Shown here piece by piece: positions 1 to 7,258 of a stretch of 35,218 bases of DNA. Under the pieces are notes generated by a model that saw only the letters and a list, made by a program, of their open reading frames with translations, was not told the DNA's origin and did no database searches. Position numbers and translations under genes: made by a program. The DNA is from Candidatus Aminicenantota bacterium (GTDB taxonomy: Bacteria > Acidobacteriota > Aminicenantia > UBA2199): positions 1 through 35,218 of the forward strand of contig JALHTJ010000184.1 of NCBI GenBank assembly GCA_022865785.1, written 5' to 3'. The first letter of the stretch is position 1; the number at the start of each line of letters is the position of its first letter.

Positions 1-212
1 ATGCAATGGCAATTCTTGCAGTCTGTTTTTTTGCCGGAGTAATCGGGACAGGCAAGCAGTGTGTTTACTTCTTTTTGCAGTTTTTCAGCAAATTTCGCCT
101 TTTCTGTTAATTCTTTAGACCTGTTAATATTATCTATAATATCCTTGATCACAGACTCTTGTTTTTGAAATGCCGGGCAGATTTTATCCGGATGTTCCGC
201 AAATATATTCAT
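1..212 (-). CDS. Small cysteine-rich protein, N-terminal part (runs off left edge)
   Basis: An open frame of 70 codons starts at an ATG at 210-212, continues without a stop to base 1, and is cut by the window edge. A strong GGGGAG ribosome site lies just upstream (about 214-219). The protein begins MNIFAEHPDKICPAF and has a predicted helical, lysine/glutamate-rich middle. It then shows clustered cysteines (ACPDY, then DCKNCHC at the edge). The C-x2-C-x-C spacing suggests a metal or Fe-S site, but this is inference. I do not recognise the family. The stretch looks more AT-rich than the genes to its right, which may mean a different origin. The sequence left of the window would give the rest. 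Confidence 0.5.
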   Translation of the reverse strand, partial: MNIFAEHPDKICPAFQKQESVIKDIIDNINRSKELTEKAKFAEKLQKEVNTLLACPDYSGKKTDCKNCHC

Positions 213-265
213 TGCTCCCCTAACTGACTCCCGAGACGTTTAAAATGAACCCCCATTTCATTTCC

Positions 266-577
266 TCAAAAAGCGAAGCCGTGGCCAACGCCAAGGAGGA
301 AACCGCCCAGCTTGACTTTGCCCGTTTCTACTTCATCGCTGGCCTGGCTGACGTCAGCCGTTCGTTCTCCAAGCCAGTTTCCGATCTGGGCGACTTTCAG
401 GTCCGCGATCGCCCGCAATTGGGCGATCTGCTCCTTGATGACGCGCTGCTTTTGAGTTTTATAATAAAAATACCCGGCCCCGGCAATGGCCATGGTCAGA
501 AACAGAAAAATGAATAATAGAGGCCAGGGCAGGGGCTGTCTCGTGGAAAGAGAGGTTCCTGTTTTCTTTTCAGCCAT
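266..577 (-). pseudogene. Truncated N-terminus of a membrane sensor kinase
   Basis: The frame starts best at the ATG at 577, which follows GAGGAG; a longer reading from 628 has no ribosome site. It encodes a basic N-terminus, one membrane helix (around PLLFIFLFLTMAIAGAGYF) and then KTQKQRVIKEQIAQLRAIAD and LKVAQIGNWLGERTADV. This helix plus 'L.AIADLK..QI..W..ER..D' pattern is the usual start of large extracytoplasmic PAS/GAF histidine kinases. The match stops after ERTADV. About 30 unrelated residues follow before the stop, so the sensor, PAS and kinase domains are missing. The gene is therefore probably a 3'-deleted relic, although a good promoter (645-674) remains. It could still make a small membrane peptide. 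Confidence 0.6.
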
Positions 578-644
578 TTCCACTTCTCCTCTTGCTTGCG
601 CGGGGCACCCAGGTGGTTTTCGCTCCAATTGTTTCTATTTAACT

Positions 645-674
645 ATAATAGGATATCTATATATCTATTGTCAA
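645..674 (-). promoter_or_regulatory. Sigma-70-like promoter before the truncated sensor gene
   Basis: Read on the minus strand, TTGACA (669-674), an 18-bp spacer and TATTAT (645-650) form a near-consensus promoter. The expected start of transcription is near 638, about 60 bases before the ATG of the relic kinase gene. The surrounding DNA is AT-rich. Confidence 0.6.
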
Positions 675-692
675 GAATGGTAAGGAGAAGAT

Positions 693-890
693 CTTCAAAC
701 TCACCCCCAACCCCCCGCGTTGCGGGATGGCATCGCCAAAGGCCTCGCGAAGCCTCGGTATAGCGATGCGTATCTCTTTGGGAAAGAGAGGGGAGTGCTG
801 TTCAGCCCCTTCTCTTTGGGAAGAGAAGGGGTAGGGGATGAGTTGACGGAACTCTTCAAACTCCCCCGACCCTCTTCTTTCAAGGAAACG
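693..890. repeat. Intergenic repeat element, copy A
   Basis: This non-coding element shares its core with copy B near 14283-14437: GCGGGATGGCATCGCC, then GCCTCGC.AAGCCTCGG and CCTCGGTATAGCGATGCG. It contains an inverted pair GCATCGC (730-736)/GCGATGC (763-769) and a perfect 11-bp hairpin CCCCTTCTCTT (806-816)/AAGAGAAGGGG (821-831). The ends carry a loose direct repeat TCTTCAAACTC followed by C-rich sequence (about 693 and 854). Short open frames here are low-complexity by-products. It looks like a dispersed, structured intergenic repeat and not a gene. Confidence 0.6.
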
Positions 891-915
891 GGAGTGATAA
901 TTTAAGGCCTGTTTG

Positions 916-1020
916 TTATTTTTTAATATCCGGATACAGCTTCTTCAGGCACTCGGGGCACAGGCCATGGCTGAAATCGGCTTGTGGGTTCTCGCTGGCA
1001 TCGAGCATTTTCTTGAAACT
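916..1020 (-). pseudogene. C-terminal remnant of a PAS/response-regulator signalling protein
   Basis: A 34-codon open stretch ends in TAA at 916-918 and is closed by an in-frame TGA at 1021-1023. It encodes ENPQADFSHGLCPECLKKLY followed by PDIKK. The 'FSHG.CPEC.KKLYP' ending is a recurrent C-terminal tail of bacterial PAS, GAF and response-regulator proteins, where it usually follows a zinc-binding CxxC segment. Nothing upstream continues the domain, so this is a decayed tail. It lies upstream, in minus-strand order, of the truncated kinase N-terminus at 266-577. The two are therefore not one gene in its original order unless rearranged. Confidence 0.55.
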
Positions 1021-1340
1021 TCAGCAAAATAGCGCTGGCCGCCTACAGGTAATTCCCTGTTCTAAATAAGTTAAATAGTTGTCAAGTTGTTTGCGGGAGG
1101 AAGAAAAAGGGAAAGTTGCGGCATACCCCTGCGACATTTTTTGCAGTGCGTGCCAATGTCGCTTTTTCCGTTTTTTACCCTATCCAGACGTGGTTTCCGG
1201 GAATTTCACCGTTTCCCTGCTCCTTTTGTCGCAACCATAGCATGCCGCTCAAAAAAGCGGGTTGGGAGAGAGCAAGATTGAAATACTTTGAAGGTATGCG
1301 ATAGAAGAGACAATTATTGCAGTTGGCTGAAATGGCAGGC
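1021..1340. other. Intergenic stretch with no supported gene
   Basis: About 320 bases separate the decayed signalling tail from the sigma-54 promoter. The only structure I can support is the terminator-like hairpin at 1131-1176, listed separately. The short open frames here lack ribosome sites and recognisable products. Confidence 0.5.
1131..1176 (+). terminator. Orphan rho-independent terminator-like hairpin
   Basis: Perfect 8-bp arms GCGACATT (1131-1138) and AATGTCGC (1155-1162) are followed directly by TTTTTCCGTTTTTT (1163-1176). The T-run makes it a plus-strand terminator by form, yet no plus-strand gene lies upstream in the window. It could end a small RNA transcribed from about 1030-1130 or be left over from a lost gene. 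Confidence 0.45.
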
Positions 1341-1357
1341 TTGGCACGGGTCTTGCT
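1341..1357 (+). promoter_or_regulatory. Sigma-54 (RpoN) promoter
   Basis: TTGGCACG, four bases, then TTGCT matches the sigma-54 consensus YTGGCACGNNNNTTGCW exactly. The -24 GG (1343-1344) and -12 GC (1355-1356) have the required 10 bases between them. Transcription would start near 1368, which leaves a very short leader before the ATG at 1380. This excludes the longer in-frame start at 1317. Such promoters need an AAA+ enhancer-binding activator; none is encoded in this window. Confidence 0.75.
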
Positions 1358-1379
1358 GTATAAAGGTGTGAGGCACAAT

Positions 1380-2402
1380 ATGGAAGAAAAAAAGATGACG
1401 AGCAATCGTGAAGTTGGTATTGGGACCATCCTCTCTCCAGGCAGCTACAAGATCGAGGAGGAAGTGATGATGCTGCGCGTGCGGGTTACGGGAACGCCAT
1501 TGTTTTGCCTGATCGACGGCGAGAGGCGGGTCAAGGAGATCGTTTCCGCCCCGGCCGCCGCCATGGACTCCAGGCAGGAGACCAAAGGGGAAGTGGCTTT
1601 TGATTCCGCTAATATCCGTGAAAATTGGCCGGGTCCGAAAAATGAAGAGGATCGTCAGAAATATGCCGCGGCCGTCGACCACCTGGCGGGAAAATTCGAA
1701 GTCGCCCTCCAGCGTTTTACGGCGGACGGCCGGAGTTGTTTGAGTAAAATGGCCGCGATTCTCGATCGTGGCAATTTCCACCTGACCAGCGAATTCCGCG
1801 ACGGCGGAGCGGCTGGTCTGAAGGCCTACCTGATCCGCGAATTGTTCAAGCGCACGGTCCGCGAGGAACGCGGCTTCAAGATACTGCTGCTCCTCAGCCA
1901 TGTGATCGCCTTTACCAACAATGGTCAGCCCGAGCGCCTTGAGCAGATGAGCCTCGAGCAGCAGAAAAAATTGCTCAAGGAGTTCATGGATTTTCTCAAA
2001 GTAGCCGGGCACAAGCGTGTCGATCCGCGCATCTTTGAGGAGATCTATGAGAAATTCAACGATCAGGAATTCACCAATCTCAACCGCGGTGGTGTAGGAT
2101 TCTTCATAAAACCTCTATATGACAAGGAAATGCAGGAACTGAAGTCCGCGATCACCAACAGTCAGAACTCCAATTATATCGAGCAGCTGTACAGCAATTC
2201 TAACCGCGAGTCGGTCGATTTCCTGTATGAAAACACCCTGGCCTACCTGAAAGCCCTGGCCATTGTCCGCTTGTATGCCAAGTCGAACCGCAAAGAGCGT
2301 GGCGGCGACAGCAAAACCGTTGAACAAATCATCCGTGACCTCATCAATTTCCGGCCGGCCTGGATCAAAGTTGCCAATCATGATCAAGCACTGACGGCAT
2401 AA
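1380..2402 (+). CDS. Unrecognised cytoplasmic protein under sigma-54 control
   Basis: The 340-residue protein has no signal peptide and no membrane helix. I chose the ATG at 1380 (MEEKKMTSNREVGIGTILSP) because GTGAGG sits just upstream and a sigma-54 promoter at 1341-1357 would start transcription after the alternative ATG at 1317. The first ~60 residues look beta-rich (LRVRVTGTPLFCLIDGERRV). The rest is charged and mainly helical, with a leucine-rich hydrophobic stretch near FKILLLLSHVIAF and a C-terminal helical region. I recognise no catalytic motif or named family. It lies upstream of a REC-HD-GYP regulator with a 170-base gap, so it may be its own unit. A role in the neighbouring signalling system is inference from position and promoter type only. 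Confidence 0.8.
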   Translation: MEEKKMTSNREVGIGTILSPGSYKIEEEVMMLRVRVTGTPLFCLIDGERRVKEIVSAPAAAMDSRQETKGEVAFDSANIRENWPGPKNEEDRQKYAAAVDHLAGKFEVALQRFTADGRSCLSKMAAILDRGNFHLTSEFRDGGAAGLKAYLIRELFKRTVREERGFKILLLLSHVIAFTNNGQPERLEQMSLEQQKKLLKEFMDFLKVAGHKRVDPRIFEEIYEKFNDQEFTNLNRGGVGFFIKPLYDKEMQELKSAITNSQNSNYIEQLYSNSNRESVDFLYENTLAYLKALAIVRLYAKSNRKERGGDSKTVEQIIRDLINFRPAWIKVANHDQALTA

Positions 2403-2439
2403 TGGAAATCCAGCGGCGGTTGGAAACAAAGCTGATGAC

Positions 2440-2468
2440 TTGCAAATTATTTTTTCTTATGCTATCAA
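2440..2468 (+). promoter_or_regulatory. Possible sigma-70-like promoter for the REC-HD-GYP gene
   Basis: TTGCAA (2440-2445), a 17-bp spacer and TATCAA (2463-2468) match each hexamer at four of six positions. It lies about 105 bases before the ATG at 2574. This is a weak candidate. Confidence 0.3.
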
Positions 2469-2573
2469 AATGAACAGACAGGGGTGGGCGGTGGTTGCGG
2501 ATTCTCGCCGGTCTTTTTGGACGGAAATACTCAAGCGGGCCGCCTTCAGTCGTGATGTGTATCGGGAGGGGAA

Positions 2574-4103
2574 ATGAATGTTGCCAAACCGAGAATCCTT
2601 TGCGTTGATGATGAGCCGGTCAACCTGAAGCTTTTTGACGCTTTCCTGGTTCCCCAGGGCTATGAAGTGCTGCATGCCCACAGCGGCCGCCAGGCCCTGG
2701 AGTTGATCAGGGAGCAGAAAGTTGACCTGGTGCTTCTGGACATCATGATGCCGGAGATGAACGGCTATGATGTCTGCCGCCTGATCAAAGAAGACCCTGC
2801 AAGCGCCAATCTCCCGGTGATCATGATCACCAGCCTGCAGGTCAAGAAAGAGAGGATCAAGGGCATCGAGGCCGGGGCCGAAGAATTCATTTCCAAGCCC
2901 ATCGACCAGGGGGAGGTGCTGGCCCGCATCAGGATGCTGCTGAAAATGAAAGAATTGCATGATCGACTGGGTCAGGCCTATGCCAGCGTGACCAGCCTGG
3001 CGGCATTCGGTGATGAGACCATTAAAATCCTTGATCCCGCGGGTTTCGACTTGATGCCCAATATTGACCGCCTGGTCAACCAGATCATCCGCCAAACTAT
3101 CGATTCAGCCGACCGGCCGCAGATCTTTATCGTCAGCATTCGTACCGTTTCGGGCTGGAAATGGTATTATTATGAATCGCCTTTCAAGGAATTGACCAGG
3201 CACGAATTCGAGCTGGACGCCCAGAATTCGCTGCAGTTGCCGGGCGATGGGGATTCGGCCATTTTGTATGCCGCTCGTTCTGAATTTGCCGCCAAGGGCC
3301 TGTCGGCTTTTGTCTCGCGCCTGGAAGCCCAGCCGCTGCCCATGGCGCCGATAAAAAATATCTTTTGTTTTTTAAGCGCCGAATTGTGCGTGTTCGCCGC
3401 CAATTACGGTCGCGAAGTCAGCGCCTACGACGCGGCGATCCTGAACACCCTGGCCACGCAGAGCCTGCTCTTCAAATTACTGTCCGATCAGGCCCGGCAG
3501 AACCAGGAGGATGTCGTCCAAACCGTAAATGCCCTGGCGCGGGCTGCCGCCTCCCATGATGTTGACAACGACAACCACGTCCTGCGCGTGGGAGAATTCT
3601 GTGCCCTGCTGGCCCGCCGTCTCGGCCTGAACGAGAATTTTTCTCGAGCCATTCAACTGCAGTCGCAATTGCACGATGTGGGCAATATTTTCATTCCGCT
3701 TGAGATCCTGAAAAAAAAAGGCGTGCCCAATTTTCAGGAATGGGAGATCATCCGCACCCATACCCGCTTTGGAGCGCAGATCATCGGCAACCATCCGCGC
3801 CTGGCCATGGCTCACGCCATCGCCCTCAGCCATCATGAAAACTGGGATGGCAGCGGCTATCCCAACTGGCTGAAAGGCGAACAGATCCCCCTGGCTGGAA
3901 GGATCGCCTCCCTGGCCGATCGCTACGACTCCTTGCGTAGCGCCAAGCCCTACAAACAGGCCATGGACCATCAAACCGTCTGTGATATGATCAGCCGGGG
4001 CAATGAACGCATCAAACCGGAGTTCTTTGATCCGGGTGTTCTTACTGCCTTCCTGGATCTGACGCCGCAGTTTGCAGAGATCTTCGAACGCCTGCAGGGG
4101 TGA
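2574..4103 (+). CDS. Response regulator with HD-GYP-type phosphodiesterase domain (REC-GAF-HD-GYP)
   Basis: The 509-residue cytoplasmic regulator starts at an ATG after GGGAGGGG. Residues 5-125 form a receiver: acidic pocket CVDDE, phospho-acceptor Asp56 in LVLLDIMMP, Thr86 and Lys108. Residues ~140-305 look like a GAF domain. Residues ~315-509 are HD-GYP-type, with HD at 367-368, HHE 420-422 and GYP 428-430 in HHENWDGSGYP. The family hydrolyses cyclic di-GMP. The usual HDxGK reads HDVGN here (Lys replaced by Asn371), so catalysis may be altered although the HD metal ligands remain. It is followed after 19 bases by a histidine kinase that may phosphorylate it. Confidence 0.9.
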   Translation: MNVAKPRILCVDDEPVNLKLFDAFLVPQGYEVLHAHSGRQALELIREQKVDLVLLDIMMPEMNGYDVCRLIKEDPASANLPVIMITSLQVKKERIKGIEAGAEEFISKPIDQGEVLARIRMLLKMKELHDRLGQAYASVTSLAAFGDETIKILDPAGFDLMPNIDRLVNQIIRQTIDSADRPQIFIVSIRTVSGWKWYYYESPFKELTRHEFELDAQNSLQLPGDGDSAILYAARSEFAAKGLSAFVSRLEAQPLPMAPIKNIFCFLSAELCVFAANYGREVSAYDAAILNTLATQSLLFKLLSDQARQNQEDVVQTVNALARAAASHDVDNDNHVLRVGEFCALLARRLGLNENFSRAIQLQSQLHDVGNIFIPLEILKKKGVPNFQEWEIIRTHTRFGAQIIGNHPRLAMAHAIALSHHENWDGSGYPNWLKGEQIPLAGRIASLADRYDSLRSAKPYKQAMDHQTVCDMISRGNERIKPEFFDPGVLTAFLDLTPQFAEIFERLQG

Positions 4104-4122
4104 CCGGCCAAGGAGCTTCTTG

Positions 4123-5088
4123 ATGAAACGAAAAAAAACACCGCATTCCGTTCTTGAGTTTGAAAACGAAGTCAGGAAACTCAAGGCGATCATCACCTTC
4201 ATTATCTATGGGCTGTTGTTTTTGCTGCTTAAAACTCTCTATGACCGTATGATCGATCTTCCCGAGGCCTCCACCCCTTTCATCATCTCCGCTTTGTCCT
4301 TTTTGCTGGTGATGATCGTTATCCTGTTCAACGGCTTTTCGAAAAAAGTCATTGAAAGGATCACGGCTTACACGGTGGCTGCCCAGGCGGCCAACCAGGC
4401 CAAATCCGATTTTCTGGCCAACATGTCACACGAGCTCCGTTCTCCCCTGAACGCCATCATCGGTTTTTCCGAGGTTTTAAAAGAGGGCCTGGCCGGCGAC
4501 CTGAGCGCCCGGCAAAAAGAATACAGCGGCGAAATTTTCAACAGCGGTCAGCATTTGCTGTTGTTGATCAACGATATCCTGGACCTGTCGAAAATCGAGG
4601 CCGGCAAGATGACCCTGGAACTGGAAACAGTCAACCTGCCCCTGCTCCTGGAGAGTTGCCTGGCCATTGTCAGAGAAAAGGCGCTGGTCCACGATATCAC
4701 TCTGAAAACCAAGGTCGCGGCCGAACTGGGCGAGGCCATGGTCGATGTGCGCAAGTTCAAGCAGATTGTCTATAACCTGCTGGCCAATGCCGTTAAATTT
4801 ACTCCGGACGGGGGCAGCGTCCTCCTGGAAGCGCAAAGAATTTCCGCCGGCCAGCTCGAATTTTCGGTAAGCGATACCGGCATCGGCATTGCCGAAAAAG
4901 ACATGGCGCGGCTTTTCGTTCCCTTCGAGCAACTGGACAGTTCCCTGGCGCGGAAATATGAAGGTACGGGATTGGGCTTGTCCATGGTCAAGCGTTTGGC
5001 CGAGCTGCATGGCGGCACGGTGAGCGTGCACAGCGAATTGGGCAAGGGCAGTTGCTTTACGGTTCGCCTCCCCTTGCGAGCGTCTTAA
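4123..5088 (+). CDS. Membrane histidine kinase without a PAS domain
   Basis: The 321-residue kinase starts at the ATG at 4123 behind AAGGAG; an upstream in-frame ATG at 4072 lies inside the previous gene and lacks a ribosome site. Two membrane helices (about residues 21-40 and 51-71) enclose a short loop of ~10 residues, so no large external sensor is present. The HisKA box FLANMSHELRSPLN carries the phosphorylatable His103. The ATPase domain follows: N-box NLLANAVKFTPDG (218-230), DTGIGI (251-256) and GTGLGL (281-286). No receiver is attached. Its position 19 bases after the REC-HD-GYP gene makes that regulator the likely partner. The stimulus may be sensed in or at the membrane. Confidence 0.93.
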   Translation: MKRKKTPHSVLEFENEVRKLKAIITFIIYGLLFLLLKTLYDRMIDLPEASTPFIISALSFLLVMIVILFNGFSKKVIERITAYTVAAQAANQAKSDFLANMSHELRSPLNAIIGFSEVLKEGLAGDLSARQKEYSGEIFNSGQHLLLLINDILDLSKIEAGKMTLELETVNLPLLLESCLAIVREKALVHDITLKTKVAAELGEAMVDVRKFKQIVYNLLANAVKFTPDGGSVLLEAQRISAGQLEFSVSDTGIGIAEKDMARLFVPFEQLDSSLARKYEGTGLGLSMVKRLAELHGGTVSVHSELGKGSCFTVRLPLRAS

Positions 5089-5148
5089 CGCGGCCGTGAA
5101 AATTTCTTCTCTTTGATTTATGTGTTAAAATAATCTATAGGAGGGGCA

Positions 5149-5553
5149 ATGGAAACAACAAGAAAGTTCGAGCGCTTTGATCCAACCACTCCTATCTTCG
5201 GCTATTTCGAATTGACCAAGGAAGTGACCGGAGAATTCCGCAACCGGGAAGAATTCCTGATAAAAAATATCTCTGTGGGCGGTTTTAACCTTATATCAAA
5301 TTACCCGCCGGCCATCGGCAATCCCTACCAGGTTTTCATCAATTACGGACAGGAAAAACACGAATTCCAGATCAAGGTCGTTCATTCCCGTATTTTGCGT
5401 TTTCAGGGCCAGCCGGAAAGCGTTCTCCGGCCTGGCGTGGTGTATTCCAGCGGTTGCGAAATCGGCTATGAAAATGAGGTTCAGAAGAGCCTGGTCCTGG
5501 AAATCATCAAAAACGACTGCGGCTATCCAGCCCCGGCCGGCTCGGGGCTGTGA
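5149..5553 (+). CDS. PilZ-domain protein, putative c-di-GMP receptor
   Basis: The 134-residue protein starts at an ATG behind GGAGGGG. PilZ domains bind cyclic di-GMP through an N-terminal RxxxR and a (D/N)xSxxG motif. Here they appear as RKFER (residues 5-9) and NISVGG followed by a beta-barrel-like sequence. There is no membrane or output domain, so it may act as an adaptor. A possible extended -10 promoter TG-T-TAAAAT is at 5123-5131, 60 bases after the kinase gene. A strong hairpin covers the last codons (5528-5550). The product is similar in layout to the PilZ parts of the two zinc-ribbon proteins downstream, but lacks the ribbon. Confidence 0.82.
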   Translation: METTRKFERFDPTTPIFGYFELTKEVTGEFRNREEFLIKNISVGGFNLISNYPPAIGNPYQVFINYGQEKHEFQIKVVHSRILRFQGQPESVLRPGVVYSSGCEIGYENEVQKSLVLEIIKNDCGYPAPAGSGL

Positions 5554-5562
5554 CGGTTGATT
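5528..5562 (+). terminator. GC-rich hairpin at the end of the PilZ gene
   Basis: Perfect 8-bp arms CAGCCCCG (5528-5535) and CGGGGCTG (5543-5550) flank a 7-base loop. The right arm abuts the TGA stop, and a moderately T-rich stretch follows. It may be an intrinsic terminator that overlaps the coding end; the lack of a clean T-run lowers confidence. Confidence 0.4.
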
Positions 5563-5585
5563 TTATTTGAATTTGTTATTATTAA
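5557..5585 (+). promoter_or_regulatory. Sigma-70-like promoter before the GAF-GAF-GGDEF gene
   Basis: TTGATT (5557-5562), a 17-bp AT-rich spacer and TATTAA (5580-5585) lie 35 bases before the ATG at 5621. The expected transcript start is near 5592. It follows directly on the preceding hairpin, so termination and new initiation would be adjacent. Confidence 0.45.
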
Positions 5586-5620
5586 AAAAAACATGAAAGG
5601 GTGATTAAGCAGAAAGAACT

Positions 5621-7147
5621 ATGAACAAAAAAAAACTTTTTTCTTTTTTTTGCCGAAACCGGACAAATGAACTCATCTATGAAATCGGCGCCCAGATCAG
5701 CGCCGAGCTTGACTCGCGGCGCCTGCTGCAATTGATCGTCGACCGCATCAAGTCCGCCCTGGGTTTTTCCTATTGCGCCATCCTGCTCAAAGAGGGAAAC
5801 GAATTGGTCATCCGCGCCGTCACCGAATATTCGGACGACATTGTCGGCAGAAAGATCCCGTTGGGGCAGGGACTCACGGGACGCTGCGCGCTGAGTAAAA
5901 AAGAATCGTTGGTTTCCGATCTCAGCCAGTGCGATTATTATATTCAAATTGATGAGCGAATATTCCGATCGGAACTCGATGTACCGATCATTTTCCATGG
6001 CAATGTCCTGGGAGTGCTCAACCTGCAGAGCGTGCGCCGGAACGCTTTCAGGCACAACGACATCCAATTCATGAAGAACTTGAGCAACCAGATCGGCGTG
6101 GCCCTGAACAATTCCAAAGTGCTGACGCAGATGGAACTGGTTCTGGACATCGGCATGAAGCTGGTCTCCATCATCAAGCCCAATGAACTTTTCGCTTCGA
6201 TCGTGGCCGAAACCCGCCAGCGCCTGCACTATGATAACTGTGCTATTTTTGAAGTCAGCGGCGACCACCTGGTGTTCAAAGCTTCCAGCGAGGAATTCCC
6301 CCAGGAACTGATCGGTTTGCAGATACCTATCGGCAAGGGCATCACCGGCCGTTGCGCCCTGGAAAGGAAAGTTATCAACGTCGGGGATGTCCGCCTCGAC
6401 CCGGATTACATTCCTTCGGGTATCGATGATATCCGCTCAGATATCGCCTGCCCGGTCATCTCCGAAGGCAGCCTGCTCGGAGTACTGACCGTCGAGAGCA
6501 AGAACGTGAACGCCTTCGGCGCGGACGATGTCCGCCTGCTTTCCATTCTCTCGCTGCAGGTGGCGGTTGGGATGCGCAACGCCAGGATGTATGCCGAAAT
6601 CGAAAAATTGGCCATCACCGACCCGCTGACCGGCCTGTTCAATTATCGTTATTTCTACCAGCGCCTGGGCTCCGAATTCGCCCGCTCGCAGCGCTACCAC
6701 CATCCCCTGTCGATCATCCTGATCGATCTGGATGATTTCAAGAAGATCAACGACCAATGCGGTCATCTGCAGGGTGACCGGGTGCTGCGCGAGGCCGCCC
6801 TGGCCATCCGCGGGAACATCCGCCGCTACGATGAACCCTTGATCATCCGGGGGGCGGAGCTTGACATCGTCTCCCGCTACGGCGGCGAGGAGTTCATTGT
6901 CATCCAGCCCGACACCCCCCTGGAGGGGGCGCTGGTCTGCGCCGAAAGACTGAGAACCATCCTGGAAACCCGGATCGGCGCCCTGGCCGGCCTGCCCTGC
7001 AACGAGGATTCACCCTCGCGGGTCACCGGCAGCATCGGCGTCGCCGCCTTCCGTGAAGGCGACACCATGGAGAGCATGATCAAGCGGGCCGATACGGCCA
7101 TGTACCAGGCCAAGGAACAGGGCAAGAACCAGGTGGTCGCTCTATAA
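5621..7147 (+). CDS. Diguanylate cyclase with two GAF domains (GAF-GAF-GGDEF)
   Basis: The 508-residue protein has no membrane segment. Two GAF domains occupy residues ~15-165 and ~172-322, with parallel motifs IPLGQGLTGRCAL and IPIGKGITGRCALE. The GGDEF domain runs from ~330 (DPLTGLFNYRYFYQRL) to 508, with active-site GGEEF at 421-425, so synthesis of cyclic di-GMP from two GTP is expected. The inhibitory RxxD site before the active site is replaced by AELD. The loop before it (RRYDEPLIIRGAELDIVSRY) is about ten residues longer than usual. Product feedback through the I-site is therefore unlikely. The ribosome site (AGAAAG) is modest. It stands alone with its own promoter candidate. Confidence 0.93.
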   Translation: MNKKKLFSFFCRNRTNELIYEIGAQISAELDSRRLLQLIVDRIKSALGFSYCAILLKEGNELVIRAVTEYSDDIVGRKIPLGQGLTGRCALSKKESLVSDLSQCDYYIQIDERIFRSELDVPIIFHGNVLGVLNLQSVRRNAFRHNDIQFMKNLSNQIGVALNNSKVLTQMELVLDIGMKLVSIIKPNELFASIVAETRQRLHYDNCAIFEVSGDHLVFKASSEEFPQELIGLQIPIGKGITGRCALERKVINVGDVRLDPDYIPSGIDDIRSDIACPVISEGSLLGVLTVESKNVNAFGADDVRLLSILSLQVAVGMRNARMYAEIEKLAITDPLTGLFNYRYFYQRLGSEFARSQRYHHPLSIILIDLDDFKKINDQCGHLQGDRVLREAALAIRGNIRRYDEPLIIRGAELDIVSRYGGEEFIVIQPDTPLEGALVCAERLRTILETRIGALAGLPCNEDSPSRVTGSIGVAAFREGDTMESMIKRADTAMYQAKEQGKNQVVAL

Positions 7148-7258
7148 GTTTCGCTGTATCAAATCTTTTTGGAATAACCTGGATTATTAACCTGCATAGC
7201 TTTTATTTGTTTTTGATTGCGGAATTATATTTTCCAGCCTCCGGGCTGCGGTTTCTTT

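Noticed and set aside
245-517. 90-residue plus-strand frame over the sensor-kinase relic
   Set aside because: It is the mirror of the relic frame, has no ribosome site and no recognisable sequence.
1141-1160. Second sigma-54-like box on the minus strand (TTGGCACGCACTGCA)
   Set aside because: Only eight bases lie between GG and GC where ten are required, and there is no gene downstream in the right direction.
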